DNA from: Riptortus pedestris
Lineage: Eukaryota; Arthropoda; Insecta; Hemiptera; Alydidae
Length of the DNA: 64,000 bases
Direction: 5' to 3'
Assembly: GCA_019009955.1 (NCBI GenBank)
Contig: CM032233.1
Span: 64,967,501-65,031,500 of the forward strand
A program made the position numbers and the translations under genes. Of the stretch, positions 23,945 through 34,867 are shown piece by piece. Below the pieces are notes generated by a model that saw only the letters and a program-made list of their open reading frames with translations, searched no databases and was not told the origin of the DNA. Numbering within the stretch: position 1 is the stretch's first letter; each line of letters opens with the position of its first letter.

Positions 23945-24647
23945 TATGTAAAAAGACTGATCAAGTTCGTTAATGGGTGAAATTGGACCAGTGGGAGGGG
24001 GATTTTCGAAATATCTCTGTTACCAAACGTCGGATCAAAAATGTGTATAGAACCAATATTATTGAAAATTAAATGTACTATACATATTCTTATATACATT
24101 TATTCTCTATCTTGAATATTAACGGAGATATTTGCATTTTTCTGTTTTCAGCCTCCAACAAATCCCCACTTCTACTCATGTTACATAAACAATACTCTGT
24201 TATATAATAAACCACATTATTTGAAGCTTTAATACCATAAATTGTTTTCAAGAGTCCTTTATTATACGAGATAAATGCAAATATGTTATCGTAACCCCCC
24301 CCCTTCTTAAGTTCATGGACTACTAAAATTTGATTGATTGAGATAAAAATTATTCTGATCCATTATAAATTACAGTACTAGATGTTGTAAATAGTTATCA
24401 ATAAAATTAATATGTTGTATTCTGATATATTTCCGTGATTGTTTTTCTTTCCTGTTGGATTTGAAGTTGCCACACTTGTTTGTTTACGTTTGAGGTGCTT
24501 CCCGTCTGGAGGTTTCTTATTATCGTTTGTATTTATTCACTTGATGTTGACGGTGCTATTGTGTTAGCAGTATGTAGATTTATCTATTGTTAAACATCAC
24601 GTGGGGAATCTGCTTAGTTTACGCAGCACCTGTTACGACGGACTTTT
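23945..24647 (+). mobile_element. HX element, long subfamily, 5' block missing
   Basis: Starts in the core (TGATCAAGTTCGTTAATGGG) just after the compound microsatellite and continues through the full 3' region to GGGGAATCTGCTTAG and the hairpin with GACGGACTTTTT. This is one of the fullest examples of the long 3' region. Confidence 0.9.
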
Positions 24648-25149
24648 TGTTACATAGCTTTGAATGTTTCAGGAGTGAGCACTTTATATTTTTACTTACC
24701 GATATTTCACTTATGCTGTATAGTTTGGAATTATAAATGTAATTAATAACAGAGATAATAATATTTTTAAAAAAATCTGGTCATGAGTATGAATTTATAA
24801 CTATCCTTAATTTAATTAAAAAATTCAATATATTAATAAAATTAATTTTTATAATTCCTATAAGGTAAGTTAAAACCTTAATTACTGTATGCTTTAATAG
24901 TATAAATCTCCTACGTTTTATTCACTTGAATCTATTAAAGTGATTAAGCTATAATTTTCGATTAATATATTTTTTGAATATTCAGTTTTATTTCATTTTA
25001 AACAATTACTTTAATCAAATCTTAAGTTATATACTTCATTATTAATTGGAGCTTACCTCAGCACTACTAACAAGTTTCAATTCTAATTCTTATATTTGAC
25101 ATTCGCGCCAGTGAACCTCACTTTATTGGGACCCCTTACTTCAGCTTAT
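24648..25149. other. AT-rich spacer
   Basis: No repeat or coding signal seen. Confidence 0.4.
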
Positions 25150-26143
25150 TTTAACAGATTTCCCTTAAGGGAAATCAGTTATTGAGGTCGTACTCATGGC
25201 GCGATTTTCGAAAAATTTCTTCAAATATCAATCGATCTTACCCAGAGACGACTAAAATGAGGTCCATTCAATATTGTATATATATATATATATATTTGTC
25301 TGGAATCGCTATGGCGGTCGTAATTATTGTTTGATGGCTACTATACTCGGTATATAAGCGTTTCGTGCAAAACTTTGATATTCACTGAGACATTGGAGTT
25401 TTGTAGTTCTCAGCCTTCGGGATATCCCCGCTCCTACTTATGCTAAATAAACAATAAGCTATAATATCATGAACCACTTTATTAGAAGCTTAAATAAGAA
25501 ATAGGGGGCTCAGGTAAGCCATGCAAGTTAAAGCGTTGCCTTTAATCTCACATGGTAATCCTAGAGCGGCGAGTTCGATTCACGCCTGGGCAAGGGAATT
25601 TATTTAGTGACGAAATTCATTAAATAATATCTTAAGTCCCACCCTGGCTAGAAAAGGATGGTAACCTGTAGATAACCCACCCCAATTAGCCTTAGTTGCA
25701 AAAAGTGGACGTTAGTAAATAATAATAAGAAAAAATAAGAAATATTGTTTTCATTGAACTTTTACTATGGGAGGTACATGCAAATATATTCTGGTCATGG
25801 CGTCCTCATATAAAACTTTAAGTTCAGAACTCAAAAATGTTAATTTTATCTACATTATACTCGATATTTAACTGTTTTATTCAATATTAAAGGTTATATT
25901 GGTTAATGGCTCAAGCTGGACGAGGAATAAGAAAATTCTATTGATGAACTACAATTGTTGCTATATACATTTTTCTTAGCTAAAATATTAAGTTAGTTGT
26001 TCTCAGTTTCTTGTTTACATATTTAGTAAATACTCAACTTCTATTAATCAGATTTTAGAAATAGGGAATGGGATCAGTAGTGTGTCAAACCAGCACGTGG
26101 GAAATCTGCTTAGTTTGCGCAGCCCCCGAGTCACGGATTTTTC
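25150..26143 (+). mobile_element. HX element, duplicated-core subfamily, split by a SINE
   Basis: Starts TTTTAACAGATTTCCC with an intact palindrome and ends GGGAAATCTGCTTAG, CCCCCGAGTCACGGATTTTT. The TA tract is short (25276-25297). A SINE-1 sits at 25504-25732. The second module at about 25870-25990 (GTTAATGGCTCAAGCTGGAC) places it with the copies at 847, 10760 and 27770. Confidence 0.92.
25504..25732 (+). mobile_element. SINE-1 (tRNA-derived), full length, 12-bp target duplication
   Basis: Flanked by identical AAATAAGAAATA at 25492-25503 and 25733-25744. The head is tRNA-like: GCTCAGG can pair with CCTGGGC, the A-box-like TAAGCCATGCAAG and the B box GAGTTCGATTC are in place. The body contains CCACCCTGGCTAGAAAAGG and GTAGATAACCC; the tail is TAAATAATAATAAGAAA. 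It disrupts the HX element around it, so it is younger than that insertion. Confidence 0.93.
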
Positions 26144-26621
26144 AGTAATAAAGCAATGTCGCCAAACGATAAATCCATCTGACTTTTAGGTTCATACATG
26201 GAAAACGGCGGTTTGACAAACAACAGAAAACTAACAGAGCTATGAGAAGTGAATACGAGAGTAATATCGATTGCGGTTCCGCTGTCACGTATATCTATTT
26301 ACATCTGTTAATTACATAGTATACACATTAGGGATCTCCTAGCCGCAACCCCCTGTTCAGCATTCATTATGCACCACTTCTTGGATTCTTCATGATTCCA
26401 TGCCAGCTACAGGCAGCTAGTCGAGACTGTCTCGAACTCTCTAAACTCTTGTCCTTGTAATATATAACTGACTCGGATAATATTGTTGATGTTAAGTTAT
26501 ACTTTTCCTATTTCAATGGATTGTAAATTCAGGCAGTGGGAAATGAAAAAAAAAACACGTAAGTATTTAAAATAAATTCACTACAGATGAAAATCTGCAG
26601 TTTCTAAATTCCACATTTTTG
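26144..26621. other. Spacer
   Basis: No repeat or coding signal recognised. Confidence 0.4.
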
Positions 26622-26662
26622 TTTAGCATATTTCCCTTAAAGAAGAACAGGTGTTGAGGTTG

Positions 26663-26725
<63 letters not shown>

Positions 26726-27066
26726 TATATGAATGTTGTATGAGCTATAAGGTCAAAAAGTAAAACTATTTCTTCAGATAGCCATTTATTTTATCCCAGT
26801 CTCGCTCAATTGATTTAAACGTTTTTAGTCAATTATAACTTTAAAGACCACTGTAATATATAATATATATATCACATAGTATAATGCAAGGATTGTTTTT
26901 AATTTTTATTGATGGCTAAATAACCCCTTGAGGAGGAATTGTGGAAAAACGCGTTTAGCATAAAATAAATGACTCTCTGAAGAAAAGTTTTATTTTCTGA
27001 GCTTTTGTCTTAAAAAGTATTCTTAAATAAGAAATGGTCAGTCTATAAATCTACTGTATATCTATT

Positions 27067-27120
<54 letters not shown>

Positions 27121-27645
27121 GGCCTTGCTTTAGCGGTCACAATTATTTTAGTTTGATTTATACTAAACTCGATATTAAGAGGTTTATATACAACTAAAAA
27201 TCATGTTCGTTAATGGCTTTAATCGGACCACAGCGGAAGGGGTGTACAAAATTGGATATATCTCCGTTCTAATAGGACTGTTATGATAATTGTTAATGTC
27301 AATCTGGCTGAAAATGAAATATTTTGTAATTGTCGTTTTATATATTTTTCCTCTATCTCGAATGTTGAAAGAGAGAAAATTTTTGCTTTTTGTATTCAGC
27401 CTTCAGTAGACCCCCACTCTTACTCAACTCATATTATATCAATAGGCTTATATATTATGAAACGTTTTAGTCCAACCTTAATATCAAATAATGTTGTATT
27501 TTTACTCGATATTACAAATATGTTCAGCGTGAGCCCATTATTTAAGGTTTTACTTTTTAGTCTGCCTGATTTTCATTTAATCAGTACAAACCTCGATATA
27601 TTACAGTTTCATGAAAAAGTAAAAATTATACTCTTGACATCTTGA
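26622..27645 (+). mobile_element. HX element split in its TA tract by a foldback
   Basis: A decayed 5' block (TTTAGCATATTTCCC ... GTTGAGGTTGTG) runs into TA at 26669-26722. After the foldback, TA resumes at 27068-27114, then the core (AGCGGTCACAATTATTTTAG, TTCGTTAATGGCTTTAATCG) to about 27500. The 3' end is not clear. Confidence 0.82.
26724..27066. mobile_element. Foldback element inside an HX TA tract
   Basis: Inverted arms: AAAGTAAAACTATTTCTTCA at about 26757 against the complement of TGAAGAAAAGTTTTATTTTC at about 26980, each next to a TTTATTTTAT-like segment. A CTTGAGGAGG ... GGAAAAAC segment near 26930 looks like a badly decayed hammerhead core. TA lies on both sides. Confidence 0.6.
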
Positions 27646-27745
27646 ACTTGACATCCTTTTTTGTTTCCTTCAACACGAAGAAACACTTGTTGTATTCTTC
27701 TGCTAAATGGAAAAATATTTTTTTGTTCAAAGTATACAATACATG

Positions 27746-27769
27746 CAGACACACATTTACGTGTGTCTG
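27746..27769. other. Perfect 9-bp hairpin beside an HX 5' end
   Basis: CAGACACAC, a 6-nt loop, then GTGTGTCTG, ending one base before the HX start. It may be chance. Confidence 0.6.
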
Positions 27770-28474
27770 TTTAGGAGATTTCCCATAAGGGAAATCAGCT
27801 ATTGAGGTTCCACTCGGGGCGCGGTTTTTGAAAAATTTCCTCAAATGTCCATCGATCCTACCAAGGGGATGACGACAATGAGGTACGTTCAAAATTCAAT
27901 TTATTTATATATATATATATATTTGTTACAGCTCTAGAGGTCTAATTTTTGTTTAGTCGTTGTGCAGCACAATATATAAGCGTTTTATGTAAAACTAAAA
28001 ATCAAGTTCGTTAACGGCTGAAATCGGGTTGGGGGGGGGGTTAGGAGTGTTTAAGGAGAGAAATTTAGAAAATTCGAAATATTTCTGTTATTGTGAAGCG
28101 GATCGAAAATTTGTATACGAACATTATTATTAAACTATTTAGTAAAAAAGATCATATTTGTTATTGGCTGGAGTCGGACGTAGAATTGTCGGTGTTTAGA
28201 GGGGGACGGGATTTAAAAATTTAAAATATTTTCATTATGTGTGTGATTGTAAAATGATATAGGACCAATCTTGTTTAACTATTAATGGTCTACAATTGTT
28301 GTTCTTTTTATTTTTTCGTAACTCAAGTATTCAACGAGTTATTCGTACTTTCCTTCTAATCATCCGCTTTTTACAAAAAAATAGGGAATATTTTGAGATA
28401 ATAGGTCAAAAATGTGTTGCGCCAGCTCAAAGGAAATCTGGTTAGTTTACTCAGCCCCTGCACGAATGACTTAA
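27770..28474 (+). mobile_element. HX element, duplicated-core subfamily, both ends
   Basis: 5' end TTTAGGAGATTTCCC with the palindrome, short TA at 27907-27922, two core modules (about 27990-28130 and 28145-28330), ending GGAAATCTGGTTAG, CCCCTGCACGAATGACTTAA. Confidence 0.9.
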
Positions 28475-29106
28475 TTTGATTTACCTTATACACTTTATTT
28501 TTTTAAACTTATATATGTTTATATACGTATTAGTTATTTTATAAATATGAGTTTCTTGAATGGTTTTATTTGAATCGTCTCCTTAAATGGCTCTTGAGGG
28601 TTCCTTATGGTCCACTTCACACTTCAGAGATTCTTGTAGACCCAAATCTCTTTAATAAATTAACGTGGAATAAGTTACATTGGTCACTTCCCTTGATTTG
28701 AAATTCACTCAGTATATACATTTAAATTACCCCAGGTCTGATTTCAGCCTTGAACGAACTTAATCTTTATTTCTACATAAAACACTTATATATCGAGTTC
28801 GGTAACAATAAATCAATAATTACCATCGCATTTGTATAATATTGAACAAACGTTAAAAATACCATTGAAAAACATTCATAGAATTTACTGTTCTCCAGCT
28901 CAAATGAGAGAAAATGAAAGACAAGAAAACAATATAATTCCAGTCTTTTAATTTAAATTCTTTCGATATAAATATGATGAAAATCATATTTAATAGTTAA
29001 AGCAACAAAAATGTAATTGTAACTGTCATAAATATTAATTTAGGTATGTTTACCTAATGCAATGAAGAATGATAAATAAGATAATAAGAAATACTTTTAA
29101 TCCCAT
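28475..29106. other. Spacer with one HX core fragment
   Basis: Only the fragment at 28728-28832 is recognised. Confidence 0.4.
28728..28832 (-). mobile_element. HX core fragment
   Basis: GGTCTGATTTCAGCCTTGAA, CATAAAACACTTATATATCG and TTCGGTAACAATAAATCAAT on the minus strand. Neither terminus is present. Confidence 0.75.
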
Positions 29107-29119
29107 ATTACAGAAAAAT

Positions 29120-29350
29120 GGGGCTCAGGTTGGCCATGGGAGTATAAGCGTTGGTCTTAATCTCGCATGGTAAACCTAGAGTGAAGAGTTCGATTCCCGC
29201 CTGGGCAAATGAATTTATTTAGTGACGGAATTCATTAAATAAAGTCCTTAGTCGCACCCTGGCTAGGAATGGGTGGTAACCGGTAGATAACCCGTCCCAA
29301 TTAGCCTTAGTTGCAAAAAGTGGACGTTAATAAATAATTTAATAAAAAAA
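29120..29350 (+). mobile_element. SINE-1, full length, 13-bp target duplication
   Basis: Identical ATTACAGAAAAAT flanks at 29107-29119 and 29351-29363. The head GGGGCTCAGGTTGGCCATGG, B box GAGTTCGATTCC, pairing CCTGGGC and a body with CACCCTGGCTAGGAATGGG are intact. The tail is TAATAAATAATTTAATAAAA. Confidence 0.95.
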
Positions 29351-29363
29351 ATTACAGAAAAAT

Positions 29364-29989
29364 TAATACATGTTTAATATTAATATAGAAACCCTTTTTT
29401 ATTGTAAAGAATGCCTTATACAAGTAATTCTTGATGGCTCCTTAATGGAGATTCGAATTTTTATTCAAGCAGAAGGAATGAGGGTAGTACAAATAAGATT
29501 GGGCCGGAGCAGAGTAACGATTGTAGAAGAAAAGTGATGGTTCAACCAGATTCAGTATATAGCATGGCGTGGAGAGGGGGGGGGGACTGCCGCCCTCTGT
29601 TTAGACACTCAATAAACAAACTCTCCAAAGACACGAAACAAACTCCAACATATCCCCCTTTGACGCGACCCTTTATTCGTGGAAGTTTAAGAATCAACAG
29701 GCTGCAGCTGTCAAAGGGAAACGCTCATATGTAAATAAATGGGGAAATGTGGTAGGACAAATGTTTCACATCGTAATCTTATGGGAAACAAATTTGTGTA
29801 CTTTTATTCTACACTTCCTCTCCTATTTGGTCTAACGTTTTAGCAGATACATATTATCCCTTTAAAATCCATTCAGGATAACGAACTTGACCATAGACAT
29901 CTTTATGGATGCGGTTCTGGTAATGAGTACTCTACATTTATTATAAGATACCTTTCTTTTAGCAGATTTCCATTAAGGGCAAAAAAATG
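29364..29989. other. Spacer with isolated HX 5' motif
   Basis: A lone TAGCAGATTTCCATTAAGGG at 29958-29977 is an HX 5' end in plus orientation, just before a minus-strand HX. The open frame at 29534-29734 shows no known domain. Confidence 0.4.
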
Positions 29990-30733
29990 CATAGAATAAC
30001 AATTGTAGAACAATAATGATTTAACAATATTGATTCTATAACATTTTACAAATCAACAAATAATAAGAGGAATATTTTGAATTTCCTAATTACCCCCTCT
30101 CTATACCCCCGCTATTCCTGGTCCGATTTTGTGATTGTGTTGAATAAAACGGTTTAATATCGGATATGGTGTAGATCTAATGAACGTTTTCGAAACAATG
30201 ACGAAAAACCTTAATTGATGCCGTCGTCGTACAACGAATTTGCATGTATCTCGCATAATAGAGGTCCCATGGAAAAAATATTTTGAATTTACGTTAATAA
30301 TAAAGAATTTTATGTTATAACACCGTTGTTAGGGCATAAGTAGTAGTGGGGGTTTAGTGAAGCCTAAAAACTAAAAATTCCAAATATCATGGTTAATATT
30401 AATCTTAGAGAAAATATGTATATAACAACATTTATAGAAAATTAAATTTTCAATAGGATTAATTCTAGACACTTTTTAAGGTCCGGCGTATAATAACAGA
30501 GAAATTTCGACTTTTTGAAGTTATCCCCCTCTAAACCCCTCCCCCCCCCGGTTCGATTTCATCCAAAAAATTTCTTCAAATGAACATCCATCCTTCCCAG
30601 GAGATGACGAAAATGAGGTCATTATATATACAGTTTTGAACGGACCTCATTTTTATCTCCTGGGTAGGATCGATGTTCATTTGAGGATATTTTTCGAATA
30701 TCACCTCATTAGTACGACCTCAATAGCAGCTAA
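29990..30733 (-). mobile_element. HX element, duplicated-core subfamily, with palindromic 5' block
   Basis: Two core modules (about 30020-30170 and 30340-30560), then the 5' block twice in opposite orientations around ATTATATATACAG: plus at 30566-30620 and minus at 30640-30700. The terminal palindrome is missing; it ends at ACCTCAATAGC. Confidence 0.85.
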
Positions 30734-32101
30734 AATGGCTAAGGTTGCAGTCTCTGTTTTCCAAACCTTTGTAATACGAACTCCAGGAAATTATTTTCAT
30801 ATTAAGTCAAGATTTACGAGATCAAAGTCTTAAGCAGATTAATATTTGACTAATTACTTTATTAACCAATTATTCATTGATTAAGCCATCAGAGTTCAGA
30901 TCCCAGCGATTAGATGTGTCCTTCAAGAGTTAGGCCTCAATTTCATAGAGTACAAATTAAATGACAGTATATAATTTGATAATTAATTGAACCTGTCATG
31001 TAGCCTTTTAATTTAGGAAGAGATACAATTTTTAGCTCCCCACTATTGACGAGAAATATTTACCATGACTAATTCCTAATGGAATTACTAGGACAAAAAT
31101 GACATTGAATTATTATCATCGAAGAAATTTAACAGGATATTAGCTTAATTCATACAGCACTTCCGGTTTTATTTTTCTGTTATTCTTAGAAATGTTCCTA
31201 GACTTTCTAATAAATAAATAATCTGCCCTACCATTCCCTTGAAAATCTGGTCAATATATAAGCCAGGTGTTAGAAGCAATGGAACGTGTGCGCTAGACAT
31301 TTTTGTCTGAAACCGAAAGATTCACTTAGGTCGTAGAAAGACTTAGCGAAAAATATAGCCGGTTCGATATGTTTTGTATCGTGAGATAGTGTAATTGAGC
31401 TAAGTGTAACTCAGGGGAGCCAGGAAAGCACCAGCTGAGGGCCTAAGGGCTTGGCCACCCTACCAACCTCCCGACCCTCTTCAATTTATTTACAACCACA
31501 ACTTTCTGCTTTAATTCTTTTTTTTTTGTCTCTATTTTTTTTTGTTCTTTTTTTTTAATATGTTCAACTTTCACCTGCATAGTCTTCTGCAGGATTAAGG
31601 TCCCTTTTAATGAAAAAATTCTTATTTGGACGAGAAAATGAAATTAGGAGTATGGAGGGATGGAAATTTAAAATCGCCTTATGTTTTTAATATATTATTC
31701 AGATGAAGATTTTTATGTTGGTAAATGGGGAAAGGTTAGGTCAGTAAAATCACTTGAAAAGCTAGCTTGACTACCCTGGCAAGTCATAAGAAAACACCAA
31801 GAGGTGAGTTTCGTATTCCGTGATACATATCAGCAAGCTGTAATTCTTATGGACACTACATACTATTATAGGGCCAGAAGTCAATGATGAATGTTCGTTG
31901 TCATTGAAAAATTAAGAAACTAGTTAAGTAGAAAAGAATAATTATGTATAATAGTATGAACAGTTTGAGAAATTGGGTAGTGACCAATTATTTTTTCCGG
32001 TAATACATACATATGTAGTATAAAATAGTAGCTGTATAAAGAAATAAAGCCCCAAGCAAAGTGACTATCTAAGCTGTAAATATATTATCTCGTATTATAT
32101 C
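30734..32101. other. Spacer
   Basis: Contains T runs near 31518 and 31540. No repeat partner or coding signal was recognised. Confidence 0.4.
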
Positions 32102-32187
32102 CCTCCGGAATGATTTTGAAGAGCTTACAAAGAGGTAGAAGATATCAGTTAGAGCCGATAGGCACTTTTGAACATTAAATAAATAGA
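32102..32187. repeat. Direct repeat, copy 1
   Basis: CCTCCGGAATGATTTTGAAG through GAAGATATCAGTTAGAGCCG to CACTTTTGAACATTAAA. It recurs at 33650-33733 with about 10 differences. The two copies bracket the repeat-E/HX block. Confidence 0.85.
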
Positions 32188-32189
32188 TT

Positions 32190-32704
32190 TAAAAAAAAAA
32201 AATAAATAAATAAAAATTTGAGAGCATTATTCTTTATATCGATATAAATAGCAGTATTATTTATATCAATAATAAACAAATTTGTCAGTAATTAAATTCT
32301 GCAAGAATATATTTTGGTTTCAAATTTTACGTAAAAAGTAATTCCCGTCTGCCCATCTGTAAGTCTGTATTTCGTTTGATACTCAATTACTTTCAAACGG
32401 CTTAAACGTCTTTAATGAAATTTTAAAACAAAACTCACAATATTTTTTAAAAATACGAAGCTCCTCTTGTTTGCTAATGAATTCAAAATGATTGGCTACT
32501 GGTTTTGAATCGAGCGATTGGAAGTGATTTTTACTTAAAAGATTTTATATTTTTTTATAAGTGAAGATTTTTTTTTAAGTTACAATAATCAGTAATATAG
32601 TAAATTAGGCGTAATATAGTTAAGTAGTTTGAAATTCTTACGGGCAAAGGGTTTATTAGGAATAAAAGAGTATAATGGGTTGACACGTACTGAGCTATAA
32701 AAGT
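32190..32704 (+). repeat. Dispersed repeat E, copy 1
   Basis: Shares with 38461-38932 the runs AAATTTGTCAGTAATTAAAT, AATTCCCGTCTG and AGCGATTG, and ends next to an HX 3' end in both places. It starts with an (AAAT)n-like stretch. The part TCAATTACTTTCAAACGGCT resembles a motif common near Helitron 5' ends, but no termini are defined. Confidence 0.75.
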
Positions 32705-33452
32705 CCGTCACGCAGGGGCTGCGTAAATTAAACAGATTTCCCTTGTAAAGTTATACAATAGAGAAATCTCCATACGAGAGCCAAACAGTTACGGAAACGG
32801 CCGAACTAACTTTCGGCGGAAACGAATAGAAAGAACCTACCTAAAAATGCAAATATCTCGGTTAATATTCAAGATAGAGAATAGATGTATATAACAATAT
32901 TTATAGTAAGTGGGCTCAGGTTAGCCATGTGAGTTAAAGCGTTGACCTTTATCTCACCTAGAGTGGCGAGTTCGATTCTCGCCTGGGCAAAGGAAATTAT
33001 TGAAAAGGGTGGTAATTTGTAGATAACCCGTCCCAATTAGCCTAAGTTGCAAAACGTGGACGTTAATAAAAATAACAATAATAATAGTAAATGTAATTTG
33101 CAATACGATTGTTTCTATACAGTTTTTCGATCAGACGTATAGTAACGGAGATATTTCCAATTTTCTTAAATTCCCTCTCTAAACCCCCCCCCCTTCCCAC
33201 TGGTCTGATTTCAGCCCATAACGAGCTTGATTTTTCTTTTTACATGAAACGATTAAATACCGAGTTTAGTGACGATTAAACAAAAATTGCAACCGCTAGA
33301 GTGTTAGCAGATATATATATATATATATATAAATAGAGTTTTGAACGGTCCTCATTTTCGTCATCTCCTGGGTAGGATCGGTGGACATTTGGAGAAGTTT
33401 TTCGAAAATCTCAGCACAAGTGCGACCTCAATAGCTGATAAGGGAAATAAAA
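32705..33452 (-). mobile_element. HX element split by a SINE
   Basis: 3' end AAGTCCGTCACGCAGGGGCT at 32702, the CCGAACTAACTTTCGGCGG segment of the short subfamily, core, SINE-1 insertion (32910-33085), TA at 33310-33331, and 5' block to GCTGATAAGGGAAAT. Half of the terminal palindrome is deleted. Confidence 0.9.
32910..33085 (+). mobile_element. SINE-1 with internal deletion, inside HX
   Basis: Head GTGGGCTCAGGTTAGCCATG, a shortened variable region, B box GAGTTCGATTC and CCTGGGC, then a deletion of the segment between GGAAATTATT and GAAAAGGGTGG. Short flanking repeat ATAGTAA on the left and right (32903-32909, 33084-33090). Confidence 0.88.
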
Positions 33453-34421
33453 ATTAAGACAAATTAAACTACTTTCAGGAGTCAAGGTCGACAAATTCTC
33501 AAATGATATTTGAGGCAGATTGTTGAAAAAAAACCATTTTCTTTTCTTTTTTATTCTGAATCATTTCCATCCAGCTCTTGCTGATCCCACAAATTCATAG
33601 TCACCTTAAACAACGTGTCGAACTATATAGATATATAGCCTTCTATCAGTCCCTCCAGAATGATTTGGAAGAGCTTGAAAAGAGGTAGAAGCTATCAGTT
33701 AGCGCCGATAGATACTTTTGAAGATTAAAAGGACGAAGCTTTTTATTTTTCTTTGATACCAAGGGAGCCAGTTTGGGGCAGATTCGAAAAGGAAAACAAA
33801 GGGTAAAGTAGGGGCTGTGGATAGAGAGGACTGGCCCCCAAGGGCGGAGTGTTTGAAGGGCTGGCTTGCCCAGAAACAAACAGCTTTGCTGAAATAGTGG
33901 CTTAAGTAGGGAGGGATATTGAATGGGGGGTAACCACCTTTCCCAAACAGAACCTAATCACTTCCCAGCTACTCACTGATCAATACCCTAGTCGAACCTA
34001 TGCCAAAGTCCAAAGGTGAGATTGCCTTGGTCACTTTCCTCATTTAGAAGTCACTCCCGAAGGAATTCCAGGTCCCACTAAAACTATTTAATCCCTTAGA
34101 GAAATATTTAGGGAAACGAGAAACGTATATAAATCTGCTAGCTACAGATAACGTTTTATTTCTCGGAACCTACTTTCGGGTAAATATTATAAAAATTAAT
34201 ATAACATATATGTAACAAAGAATGGGCATAAAAAAGAGCACTTTATTAAAATTTCAAATGAAATTCTTTGAAACAAAAGTAAAAATATGCTATACAAAAT
34301 GAAATGAATCAATAAAAAATATCTAATAAAAAAACCAGGCCTAATATATTGATACACTCGTACATAGTAAGAAAAAATTGGTGTCGACTGCAAATGGAAA
34401 ATGGTTGAAGGTAAAGAACCT
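33453..34421. other. Spacer with direct repeat copy 2
   Basis: 33650-33733 is the second copy of the 32102 repeat. 33740-33900 is GC-richer, with no supported gene. Confidence 0.4.
33650..33733. repeat. Direct repeat, copy 2
   Basis: CCTCCAGAATGATTTGGAAG through GAAGCTATCAGTTAGCGCCG to ATACTTTTGAAGATTAAA. Confidence 0.85.
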
Positions 34422-34424
34422 TAA

Positions 34425-34864
34425 GGCTAGGCCTCCACTAGCGATTTCTTGTCGCGGCGACAAAGAAATCGCTGAAGCAAAAATTTTGGAAGTTGAATCC
34501 ACTGCGATAAAAAATCGCTAATTTATATCAGTTGGATGTCATTCAAACTTCTTTTGTGGTCCCTCTTTTGCTTCGAGCGAGAAATATGCGGCCACCCAAT
34601 TCGTCGTCAAACATTTTAGGTAACTAACCAGCGGGAAGAAAAACGTGATGTGATACAGCTTTTTGCAAAGCCTCTCGCAGATGGGTGCAGGTCCAGGCCT
34701 GCCCATGTGGTCTATTCCGTGAAGCGACATTCGTGTCGCAGAGAAAATAGGACCTGTTGCAATGTTTTAACCGCTGCGATTATTTAGTCGCAATTGTGTT
34801 TACTGTTATTGAAAACAATGAGTCCTTTTTTTACGACAGAAAAATCGCTAGTGGAGGCCTAGCC
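34425..34864. mobile_element. PIF/Harbinger-like MITE, 440 bp, TAA target duplication
   Basis: Terminal repeats GGCTAGGCCTCCACTAGCGA (34425) and its exact complement at the right end (to 34864), with similarity extending about 10 bp further inwards (TTTCTTGTCG against TTTTTCTGTCG). TAA flanks at 34422-34424 and 34865-34867. A 3-bp TWA/TTA-type duplication with GG...CC ends fits PIF/Harbinger. No intact transposase; short frames inside are unremarkable. Internal words TCGCTGAAG and AATCGCTAATT repeat the terminal AATCGCT word. Confidence 0.88.
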
Positions 34865-34867
34865 TAA

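Noticed and set aside
25504..25600. Functional tRNA gene
   Set aside because: The head has A and B boxes and acceptor-like pairing, but it recurs with the same downstream body and target duplications, so it is a SINE.
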